Assembly: GCA_964002385.1 (NCBI GenBank)
Contig: CAXFFS010000072.1
Location: 1 to 6,724 of the forward strand
Reading direction: 5' to 3'
DNA: 6,724 bases
Source: AEGEAN-183 sp964002385
GTDB lineage: Bacteria; Pseudomonadota; Gammaproteobacteria; Magnimaribacterales; Magnimaribacteraceae
Positions 1 through 6,273 of the stretch are shown piece by piece; the stretch's first letter is position 1; every line of letters starts with the position of its first letter. Made by a program: the position numbers and the translations under genes. The notes beneath the pieces are model-generated. The model saw only the letters and a list, made by a program, of their open reading frames with translations, was not told the DNA's origin and ran no database searches.

Positions 1-236
1 ATTTCTGCACAGAATCCTCCGTCTTGATGAGAATCAATGCCGAGAAGTTTAATGTTCCTAGGAAAAGAAGAACCTTCATTAAAGTCTTGAACAACTGTTT
101 TCTCAGGTTCAACCAATATTGCTGAACTAAAAGTTGAAGTTTTATCGTAACCTTTGTCCGCCTTCAGAATATCTACAGCTGACTTGATTTCTTCTTCATT
201 TAAAGGATCCAAAGGGTGATCGGTTTTTAAAGTCAT
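1..236 (-). CDS. Copper-containing primary-amine oxidase, N-terminal part (3' end beyond window)
   Basis: The first 78 residues are visible; the gene continues past the left edge. The protein begins MTLKTDHPLDPLNEEEIKSA, and the HPLDPL...EI block followed by an ILVEPEK segment is characteristic of the N2 domain of copper/topaquinone amine oxidases. These enzymes convert a primary amine, oxygen and water into an aldehyde, ammonia and hydrogen peroxide. The topaquinone tyrosine and copper histidines lie in the unseen C-terminal part, so activity cannot be judged. No signal peptide precedes HPLDPL, which suggests a cytoplasmic enzyme like the Arthrobacter type rather than the periplasmic enterobacterial TynA. 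The ATG at 236-234 has a well placed AGGA. It lies 14 nt after the kinase stop codon and is the last visible gene of the minus-strand operon. Family call from motif recognition; substrate unknown. Confidence 0.85.
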   Translation of the reverse strand, partial: MTLKTDHPLDPLNEEEIKSAVDILKADKGYDKTSTFSSAILVEPEKTVVQDFNEGSSFPRNIKLLGIDSHQDGGFCAE

Positions 237-242
237 CTCTTT

Positions 243-246
243 TCCT
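243..246 (-). promoter_or_regulatory. Shine-Dalgarno site of the amine oxidase gene
   Basis: AGGA on the minus strand sits 6 nt before the ATG at 236-234, inside the 14-nt gap after the kinase stop. It supports this ATG as the start of the truncated amine oxidase gene. Confidence 0.6.
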
Positions 247-250
247 AAAT

Positions 251-1249
251 CTATTTAGTTAATATACCCAATCTTTTAGCTTCATTGATAGCTAATTCTA
301 ATACACCAGGAATCATAGAATCATACCCCAACTCTTTTCTATCCTCTGCCCATCGAAGAATCATCAAACTTCTGATTAATAAAAAAAGCTCGATCTTCTC
401 AATTACAGAATCTGAATCTTCTCTCGTCTCAATGTAACCCGCCACAATTGACTCGTAAGCAGTCTTGTATAGAGGTGAAGAGAGTAATTCTGGATCCCAG
501 AGGGCATGAGCTAGATCACAAGCATGCCAGCCAAATCCTGAATCATCAAAATCTATCACTGTTAAAGAATCGTCAAAACTTAAAATATTATCTAAATGGA
601 GATCAGCATGAATCATGCTGAATTCATTTTCCTTGGGTAGATCTTTCAGAGTCTGGTAGATGTTATTTCTAATTTCTAAAAGGTCATTTCTTTGTTTAGA
701 GGTTGCCTTTTCTATTTCCCAGAATCTTCCCCAAAAAGGGTTTTCCCCTACGAGTCCTTCTTCATCCCACGAATGCCTAGAGAAAGAAGTAGGTTTTTTA
801 AAATTTACAGAGACTTTGTGCATTTGGGCTATTATTTCTCCAAGTTGTTTATAAGATTTTGAGATAAGCTCTTCACTATAATCTTTCTTGATTTTATCTT
901 TTAAACGAACCCCTGGTATCCACTTAACTAAGCCAACGTGAAGAATTTTTTCAGAGTCCTTTATTTTTACTTCGGCATAAGCTTCATTTTCAATTGTGTT
1001 TAAAGCTTCTGGCACATGAACTCCATTGTCTTTTAAAAAAGAGGTCCATAAATGCTCTGATTTAAGGGAATCTAAGTCGTGATAACCGGGTCGATGAATT
1101 CTCAGTGCAAATAAGTTTTGATTAGAATCCTCAACTTGATAGACGGTATTTTCGCTCTGAAAATAGAAAGATAAATTTTTGCATTCAATATCCCAAAACT
1201 TTATTGCGTCTTGAGCTACTTGAAGAAGAGTTTCTTGATTACTGGACAT
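251..1249 (-). CDS. APH/choline-kinase-fold phosphotransferase, probable amino-alcohol kinase
   Basis: This 332-residue protein has the kinase fold of the aminoglycoside phosphotransferase/choline kinase superfamily. Visible motifs are the N-lobe strand FALRIHRPG (47-55), the catalytic loop HADLHLDNIL (214-223, with Asp216 and Asn221) and the metal-binding VIDFDD (231-236, Asp233), followed by WHACDLAHALW. Length is normal and no signal peptide is seen, so it is cytoplasmic. Members of this family next to AGXT2L-type enzymes phosphorylate small hydroxy-amines such as ethanolamine or hydroxylysine; the substrate here cannot be read from sequence. Its ATG overlaps the stop of the upstream PLP enzyme by one base (TAATG, 1251-1247), which implies translational coupling and a shared pathway. 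Antibiotic resistance is an unlikely role given this context. The family is secure; the amino-alcohol substrate is inference. Confidence 0.88.
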   Translation of the reverse strand: MSSNQETLLQVAQDAIKFWDIECKNLSFYFQSENTVYQVEDSNQNLFALRIHRPGYHDLDSLKSEHLWTSFLKDNGVHVPEALNTIENEAYAEVKIKDSEKILHVGLVKWIPGVRLKDKIKKDYSEELISKSYKQLGEIIAQMHKVSVNFKKPTSFSRHSWDEEGLVGENPFWGRFWEIEKATSKQRNDLLEIRNNIYQTLKDLPKENEFSMIHADLHLDNILSFDDSLTVIDFDDSGFGWHACDLAHALWDPELLSSPLYKTAYESIVAGYIETREDSDSVIEKIELFLLIRSLMILRWAEDRKELGYDSMIPGVLELAINEAKRLGILTK

Positions 1250-2508
1250 TAACTGACTTCTTTGAACGATGCTCTTAACTCATCTAACAAGAAATCCGCA
1301 TGACTAGAATCAAAAACTAGAGGTGGTCTTAATTTTAAGACATTTCTGTATTGGCCAGCATTGGAAATAAGAACGCCCCTACTTTTTAAAATTTCGACTA
1401 TTTCTATCGCTTTTTCCCTATCAGGATTTTTATCCTCTTTGTTATCTACTATGTCTAATCCTATAAAAAGACCTGGTCCTCTTATGTCTCCTAGATAATC
1501 AAAATCATCTTTTATTTTTAGTAATTCAGCTTTTAGATACCCTCCTATCTTTTCTGCATTCTCGATAAGGCCTTCTTCTTGAATGATATCTATAACTGTT
1601 CCACCCACAGCTGCTTGCAGAGGTGTTGCTGCCGTCGTATTAAAGTAGAAAGCTTTTTCATGAAAACTATCCGATATTTCCTCAGTAGTAACGACTCCAC
1701 TTACCGGTAATCCTGACCCCATCGGTTTACCCATGACGGCTATATCTGGCCTTACGTTTGATAATTCATAGCCCCACCAAGTCCCAGTTCTACCGAACCC
1801 TGCTTGGACTTCATCTAAAATTACCACTCCGCCTGAATCTCTTACTAGTTTCGATACCTTGGATAAATAATCTTTGGGGAAGTCTGGCAAACCTTCATTA
1901 GCAAAAATTGAACAAAAAATTAGTCCGGCAAATTTAATTCCGTCTTGATTGAAGCCTTCAATCTGTTTTTCTACTTCTTTTATATAAAGCGCACACAAGT
2001 CCTCTTCGAGTAGACCCTCTTTAATTGGCCGATAAGATTCTGGATAAGTCACCCTCCTAAACTCAGGTTCAAAAGGTCCAATTGTCATTCTAAAGGTTTC
2101 ATGACTATTTCCGTGATAGGTTGCATTTGAACAAATGATGCCTTGTCCACCGGTGTATATCCTCGCCATCTTTATTGCAACTTCTACCGCTTCTGTACCA
2201 CTGCATGCCATTTGTAATTTTGATAGGTTGTCTGAATGGAGGGAGATTAGCTTTTCAGAATAATCAACCACCACGTCGCTCACGTAACGACTATGTACAT
2301 TTAATTTCGATGCTTGATCAGTCAAAGAAGCAACTATTCTTGGATGACAATGTCCAGCTACAGGCACATTGTTGTAAACGTCCAAATATTTCTTTCCTGA
2401 TTTATCGTAAAGCCAAACGCCTTCACCTGATTCAAGGTTGATAGGTTCCTTATAAAAAAGAGGACTATCTCCCATAAATTGATTTCTTTTATTTGGGGTT
2501 TTGCTCAT
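1249..2508 (-). CDS. Class-III PLP enzyme of the AGXT2L (amino-alcohol phosphate phospho-lyase) type
   Basis: A 419-residue fold-type I, class-III aminotransferase-like protein of full length. Motifs in order: YLDVYNNVPVAGHCHP (41-56), SRYVSDVVVDY (73-83), the phosphate-binding ACSGTEA (101-107), YHGN (131-134), LDEVQAGFGRTGTWWGYE (231-248, with Asp232 contacting the pyridine nitrogen), MGKPMGSGLP (259-268, Lys261 as the Schiff-base lysine), RGPGLFIGLDIV (343-354) and ISNAGQYRNVLKLRPPL (381-397). The NNV..GHCHP, RY...VDY and GKPMG signatures recall ethanolamine-phosphate and phosphohydroxylysine phospho-lyases more than ordinary omega-aminotransferases. Such lyases eliminate phosphate and ammonia to yield an aldehyde. 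The kinase gene next to it would supply the phosphorylated substrate. Simple aminotransferase activity remains possible. No clear SD precedes the ATG; the 20-nt gap to the upstream gene is almost pure A/T. Confidence 0.88.
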   Translation of the reverse strand: MSKTPNKRNQFMGDSPLFYKEPINLESGEGVWLYDKSGKKYLDVYNNVPVAGHCHPRIVASLTDQASKLNVHSRYVSDVVVDYSEKLISLHSDNLSKLQMACSGTEAVEVAIKMARIYTGGQGIICSNATYHGNSHETFRMTIGPFEPEFRRVTYPESYRPIKEGLLEEDLCALYIKEVEKQIEGFNQDGIKFAGLIFCSIFANEGLPDFPKDYLSKVSKLVRDSGGVVILDEVQAGFGRTGTWWGYELSNVRPDIAVMGKPMGSGLPVSGVVTTEEISDSFHEKAFYFNTTAATPLQAAVGGTVIDIIQEEGLIENAEKIGGYLKAELLKIKDDFDYLGDIRGPGLFIGLDIVDNKEDKNPDREKAIEIVEILKSRGVLISNAGQYRNVLKLRPPLVFDSSHADFLLDELRASFKEVS

Positions 2509-2528
2509 TTGAAAAATATAATTTTATA

Positions 2529-3536
2529 TTAGTTAGGAATTTTTACCTTTGCAATAACTGGAAAGTGGTCGGAGACCCCATCCATAGAAATAGCATCAAA
2601 ACCTTTTGGTATACCAGAGTCCTTAAGAGAATTAGTTTCATTTATCAGAACACCTATAGAATTATCTGTAAAACTTATTTCTCTTCCTTTTGAGGCCAAG
2701 ATAACATCCAAGAAAGACCAGTCGTCTTTGGGTTCGTAATAATAAGTTCCCCTGCACTCTTCGCAGCCTTCGCGATGCGAAACTTGCCAAATATCTGATT
2801 GTTGTTGAAAAGTGCTCAACTCCAATTCTTCTTCAGAGGTAACATTAAAGTCGCCCATTGCCACTGCAGGGTCATTGTGGGATTTAAGTAAACTTTCTAA
2901 AGAATTAAAAGCATCCTTTCTCATAACTGAATCAAGAAAAGGTGCAGGAAAATGTACACTGTAAACTCTTAATATTTTTCCAGATAAATCTATATGAGCT
3001 TCTAGAATAGGCCTGGTGTCTTTAGTTGAAAAACCCGATGAAAATTTTATGAAATGAAGCTTAGATTTCTTAATAGGGAATTTTGAAATAATTGCGCTAT
3101 CTATCCCGCGATAATCTTTACCTTCCAATAAAACAAAGTCTAAATAGCCAAAAGGTTTCAGTGCTTTAAATAAATCTTTGAGAACATTTATGTTTTCAAT
3201 TTCTTGAAAAGCCACGATATCTGCACCATCAAAATCATAAGAAGAGACTACTTTAGCTATATTTGATATTTTTTTTGTCTTTGCTGCCTCGCTCCAATCT
3301 AAATAAAGACATTCATCCCTCCATTTTTTTACTTCTATTCCTCTGCAATGACCCTTGTGATAAGCATTCTTCTTAAAGGAGGCAGGAAGAAATGCTTTGT
3401 CATCTTTTCCCATATCATCTTTGGTGTCGAAGAGATTCTCAACGTTGTAGGTCATTAAAGATATTTCTGTGGTAAATACAGGTAAAGCAAAGAATAAGCT
3501 AAGGAAAAAAATAAGGGTTATGGATTTAGTTTTCAT
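2529..3536 (-). CDS. Secreted endonuclease/exonuclease/phosphatase (EEP) family hydrolase
   Basis: A 335-residue metal-dependent phosphoesterase of the DNase I/EEP superfamily. The N-terminus (MKTK, then hydrophobic residues 6-21, then TTE) looks like a Sec signal peptide, so the protein is probably periplasmic or extracellular. Catalytic landmarks are all present: TYNVENLFD (29-37, Asn31 and Glu33), FQEIEN (110-115, Glu112), GDFN (228-231, Asp229 and Asn231), WSFLDVIL (273-280, Asp277) and SDHFP (322-326, Asp323-His324). The mature part has four cysteines (64, 76, 258, 261), two of them in a CEEC pair, which may form disulfides after export. Substrates of this superfamily include DNA, RNA, phosphoinositides and sphingomyelin, so a nuclease or a phosphodiesterase acting on lipid head groups are both possible. 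Its start overlaps the end of the upstream SGNH gene by 11 nt; the PLP enzyme follows after 20 nt. Confidence 0.88.
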   Translation of the reverse strand: MKTKSITLIFFLSLFFALPVFTTEISLMTYNVENLFDTKDDMGKDDKAFLPASFKKNAYHKGHCRGIEVKKWRDECLYLDWSEAAKTKKISNIAKVVSSYDFDGADIVAFQEIENINVLKDLFKALKPFGYLDFVLLEGKDYRGIDSAIISKFPIKKSKLHFIKFSSGFSTKDTRPILEAHIDLSGKILRVYSVHFPAPFLDSVMRKDAFNSLESLLKSHNDPAVAMGDFNVTSEEELELSTFQQQSDIWQVSHREGCEECRGTYYYEPKDDWSFLDVILASKGREISFTDNSIGVLINETNSLKDSGIPKGFDAISMDGVSDHFPVIAKVKIPN

Positions 3537-4326
3537 AATATTCTTGATGAGTAGTCCAGGCTATTTTTTGTAAATTTAGAGCCATTTTTTCTTCCAAATC
3601 AAAGGTATAAGGGTTGCCTACTGGCGAAGTCTGAAAAACCGAAGCAAACATCACGCAGGCTGAAAGGTATGTACCCGCTTTGCTGGGATGCCTTTCATCT
3701 GAAGTGTATAAATCAATTTCAGGATGAACTTTCATTGAATTTGCATAAGCTAACCCGACAGGCATGACTAAGACATTATTTTTGTTTCCAGCGACTGTAT
3801 ATTCTCTTGCCAATAGACTGGTCATCTCAGGTTTATCTTTGTAAGCCCAAGTCATCATTAGCGCAGGTTCTATTCCATTTTTCTTTAAAAGATTACTGTG
3901 CTTCGCCACGTAATCATGAAACAAATCTTTCCTTTCAGGATGAATTGGACATTGACTGCAATCTTGCATAATAGCCATGTCAAAACCAGTGAAGTCATAA
4001 TTGCTTAGAACATTCTTCGAACTAATGGAAAAAGAACCAATGTTTGAATTATTTATATAAGAATTAACATCATGCCAACTGAGTGAAGAACCATTAATAG
4101 TGATTGACCTTATCTTATGTCCTTTACCAAGTTCCTCACTGGCTCTAATAAGTCTTACTAAAGGGTTGTGAACCCCGTTGTTGTAATACATAAAGCTATT
4201 TCCAATCATCAGTATTGATTTAGGATTTTCACTATTTGGCTCTTTAACAGCAGGAGCTACTGAAGAAAAGGCGGTTGAGAGATGAAACAACAAGATTAGG
4301 GTTAAGGAAATTCTCGTTAATATCAT
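3526..4326 (-). CDS. Secreted SGNH/GDSL-like hydrolase with GNSF motif
   Basis: This 266-residue protein starts with a probable signal peptide (MILTR, hydrophobic residues 6-20, then SSVAPA), so it is likely exported. After it comes ILMIGNSFMYYNNGVHNP, a GNSF variant of SGNH block I with Ser44 as predicted nucleophile. ITINGSSL offers Gly79 as the block II oxyanion residue, and DERHPSKAGTYL supplies the Asp210/His213 pair of block V. The usual GxND block III is not visible; MQDCSQCP (120-127) occupies the expected place. The family covers esterases, lipases and carbohydrate deacetylases; substrate unknown. An in-frame TAA lies directly before the ATG, so no upstream start is possible. It is the first gene of the minus-strand operon and overlaps the EEP gene by 11 nt. 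Fold assignment is fairly secure, activity is inferred. Confidence 0.78.
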   Translation of the reverse strand: MILTRISLTLILLFHLSTAFSSVAPAVKEPNSENPKSILMIGNSFMYYNNGVHNPLVRLIRASEELGKGHKIRSITINGSSLSWHDVNSYINNSNIGSFSISSKNVLSNYDFTGFDMAIMQDCSQCPIHPERKDLFHDYVAKHSNLLKKNGIEPALMMTWAYKDKPEMTSLLAREYTVAGNKNNVLVMPVGLAYANSMKVHPEIDLYTSDERHPSKAGTYLSACVMFASVFQTSPVGNPYTFDLEEKMALNLQKIAWTTHQEYYEN

Positions 4327-4393
4327 TTAAATGCTTTATCTCTCTTTGCTTTCGTTAGTAGAATAACAAAGATAATAAATGGGGAGAAATATA
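4327..4393. promoter_or_regulatory. Divergent intergenic region holding the start signals of both operons
   Basis: These 67 nt lie between the SGNH gene (minus) and the crotonase gene (plus) and are the only place for divergent promoters. On the plus strand TAGAAT (4359-4364) is a plausible -10 box that would leave a leader of about 20 nt, but I see no good -35 at 17 nt. GATAAT (4371-4376) also resembles a -10, with TTGCTT (4346-4351) 19 nt upstream, but transcription would then start inside the SD. A spaced inverted repeat TCTTTG (4343-4348)/CAAAGA (4367-4372) could be a regulator site or chance. Location is firm, the individual boxes are weak. Confidence 0.4.
4381..4386 (+). promoter_or_regulatory. 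Shine-Dalgarno site that decides the crotonase start
   Basis: GGGGAG lies 7 nt before the ATG at 4394-4396. The earlier in-frame ATG at 4379-4381 overlaps this site, has no SD of its own and directly follows an in-frame TAA, so the downstream ATG is the better start. Confidence 0.65.
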
Positions 4394-5215
4394 ATGAGTA
4401 CTATTGATACTGGAACACAAGATTTACTTGCTTCAAAAGAAAATGGCGTAGGAATACTAACCATGAATAGGCCTGAGGCAAGAAATGCTATGTCTGGAGA
4501 AATGAATGCTGCCATGCAGGATATGCTGGCTCAATTTGAAACTGATACAGAGGTTCGTTGTGTGGTTTTAACAGGAGCCGGAAAAGGGTTTTGCGCAGGA
4601 GGAGACGTTAAAGGGATGGCGGCTTCTGGAGATGGCACCGTTGGAACAAATACCATTGATTCAGCGATACATAGACAAAGGGTTCATCAAAGAGCTACTT
4701 CAGGAAAACTCTACAAGATGCCAAAGCCTACTTTAGCTTCATTACCTGGAGCAGCAGCAGGTGCAGGACTTTCCTATGCTTTGGCTTGTGATTTAAGAAT
4801 TATGGCAAGCAATGCCATCCTAACTACTGCATTTGCAAGGGTAGGATTTTCTGGTGATTACGGGGGAAGTTACTTTATGACTCAACTAATTGGTTCTGCT
4901 AAGGCCAGAGAGCTCTATTATCTTTCTGACCGAGTAAGTGCTGAAGAAGCATTAAATTTAGGTTTGACGAACTGGGTTTGCGAAGCTGAAGAGCTTGAAG
5001 AAAAAACCATGGAGATAGCTTTGAGACTAGCAAATGGACCTTCAGTAGCTTACAGATATATGAAAGAGAATCTCAACAGAGCAATGTCTGGAGAAGTAGA
5101 TGATTGCTTAGATTTGGAAGCAACCCATCACATCCACTGCGGTCAAACGGAAGATCATCGAAATGCAGTCAAAGCTTTTGTAGAAAAAACAGAGCCCGTT
5201 TTTAAAGGAAAATAG
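4394..5215 (+). CDS. Enoyl-CoA hydratase/isomerase (crotonase) family protein
   Basis: A 273-residue crotonase-fold protein, full length and cytoplasmic. It shows VGILTMNRPEARNAMS (19-34), the first oxyanion segment GKGFCAGGDVKGM (63-75), the second, PGAAAGAGLSYALACDLRI (118-136), and GFSGDYGGSYFMTQLIG (151-167). The family stabilises CoA-thioester enolates in hydration, isomerisation and related reactions. By hand alignment to rat mitochondrial hydratase, the two catalytic glutamates (Glu144, Glu164) fall on Ser127 and Phe147, whereas Asp155 sits where several isomerase-type members carry an acidic residue. A double-bond isomerase or another CoA reaction is therefore as likely as hydration. 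It is followed after 11 nt by an alpha/beta hydrolase gene, probably co-transcribed. An alternative start 15 nt upstream would add MGRNI. Family certain, reaction unassigned. Confidence 0.9.
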   Translation: MSTIDTGTQDLLASKENGVGILTMNRPEARNAMSGEMNAAMQDMLAQFETDTEVRCVVLTGAGKGFCAGGDVKGMAASGDGTVGTNTIDSAIHRQRVHQRATSGKLYKMPKPTLASLPGAAAGAGLSYALACDLRIMASNAILTTAFARVGFSGDYGGSYFMTQLIGSAKARELYYLSDRVSAEEALNLGLTNWVCEAEELEEKTMEIALRLANGPSVAYRYMKENLNRAMSGEVDDCLDLEATHHIHCGQTEDHRNAVKAFVEKTEPVFKGK

Positions 5216-5219
5216 GAAA
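5214..5219 (+). promoter_or_regulatory. Shine-Dalgarno site of the alpha/beta hydrolase gene
   Basis: AGGAAA overlaps the last two bases of the crotonase TAG stop (5213-5215) and lies 7 nt before the ATG at 5227. The arrangement suggests one transcript and possible reinitiation between the two genes. Confidence 0.55.
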
Positions 5220-5226
5220 AATAAAG

Positions 5227-6273
5227 ATGACAAATAAAATCAAAGACGATCCCAGGATAGATAAACGATTAAAGGCTGTTTTTGGAGACATGCCCGTAGA
5301 CAGCGTCATGAATTCTGCTGCTAAAACTCGTGAAGAAATACTGGAAGAACAAAATTCTGAAGCATCACAACAAGGGAAAGATGTAATGCAGATGATTAAC
5401 AATTCTCCACATTACAAAGAAGTTGTTCCTGAGGAGGGTCTGGTTACAACCACCAAAGAATTTACCTCCCAACCAGATGGCAACACCATCAAAATTCAAT
5501 ACATTAGACCTGATTCTGATGAAACATTGCCTTGTATCTACTACATCCACGGTGGAGGAATGATGATCAGCTCATGTTTTGATGAGCTTTATGGGGCTTG
5601 GGGAAGGTGTATAGCTAGGCAAGGTGTAGCAGTTGCCATGGTTGATTTTAGAAATTGCATGTGGGCTTCTTCAGCACCTGAAGTTGCTCCATTTCCAGCT
5701 GGACTCAATGATTGTGTATCGGGAATCAAATGGGTGCACGAAAATTCAGATGACTTAAATATTGATAAGGGGCAAATCGTAATAGCTGGGGAAAGTGGTG
5801 GAGGAAATCTAACTTTGGCTACGGGACTGAAACTCAACCAGGATGGAGATATAGGAATAGTTAAAGGACTTTATGCCTTGTGTCCTTATATTGCAGGTTA
5901 TTGGCCCTTACCCGAAAACCCTTCCTCCGAAGAAAACGAGGGGATATTGTTAAGTCTTCATTCGGAAACCAACAAGTCCTTCGGAGCAATTATTTATGGT
6001 ATCGAGGAGTATCACAATAAAAACCCACTTGCTTGGCCAAGTTTTGCCTCTGTTGAAGATGTAAAAGGACTTCCTAAAACTTATATTATCGTGAACGAAT
6101 GTGATCCATTAAGGGATGAAGGGGTAAACTTCTATCGATTGTTGCGAGAAGCTGATGTCGAAGCTCAGTGTCGACAAGTTATGGGGTCTATCCACGGTAC
6201 GGAGATTTTCTTAGGACTACCAGAAGTAAGTGATGAGACAGCGATGAGTATCGCGAATTTTGTAAAAAACTAA
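5227..6273 (+). CDS. Alpha/beta hydrolase fold-3 esterase (hormone-sensitive-lipase family)
   Basis: A 348-residue carboxylesterase-like protein without a signal peptide, so cytoplasmic. The oxyanion motif HGGG (108-111) follows CIYYI, the nucleophile elbow is GESGGG (188-193, Ser190; the variant of GDSAGG), the acid is Asp293 in ECDPLRDEG, and the base is His323 in GSIHGTEIF. FPAGLNDC (156-163) matches the conserved FPAALxD region of bacterial family IV esterases. The first 80 residues form a mostly polar cap region, as is usual in this family. It would hydrolyse short- or medium-chain esters; the natural substrate is not evident. It sits 11 nt behind the crotonase gene, so its product may enter or leave a CoA-thioester pathway. 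Its TAA stop overlaps the stop of the convergent glutathione transferase gene. Confidence 0.92.
   Translation: MTNKIKDDPRIDKRLKAVFGDMPVDSVMNSAAKTREEILEEQNSEASQQGKDVMQMINNSPHYKEVVPEEGLVTTTKEFTSQPDGNTIKIQYIRPDSDETLPCIYYIHGGGMMISSCFDELYGAWGRCIARQGVAVAMVDFRNCMWASSAPEVAPFPAGLNDCVSGIKWVHENSDDLNIDKGQIVIAGESGGGNLTLATGLKLNQDGDIGIVKGLYALCPYIAGYWPLPENPSSEENEGILLSLHSETNKSFGAIIYGIEEYHNKNPLAWPSFASVEDVKGLPKTYIIVNECDPLRDEGVNFYRLLREADVEAQCRQVMGSIHGTEIFLGLPEVSDETAMSIANFVKN

Noticed and set aside
660..854. 64-codon plus-strand open frame
   Set aside because: It lies wholly inside the kinase gene on the other strand, whose catalytic motifs are intact; its translation resembles no family.
251..1249. Aminoglycoside-resistance kinase
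   Set aside because: The APH fold also covers metabolic kinases, and translational coupling to an AGXT2L-like enzyme points to catabolism, not resistance.
2175..2693. Two plus-strand open frames (2175-2441 and 2493-2693)
   Set aside because: They are antisense shadows of the PLP enzyme and the EEP gene, which are both clearly coding on the minus strand.
5202..5837. Three minus-strand open frames (5202-5402, 5365-5550, 5589-5837)
   Set aside because: They oppose the esterase gene, which carries a full catalytic triad; no SD or recognisable product.
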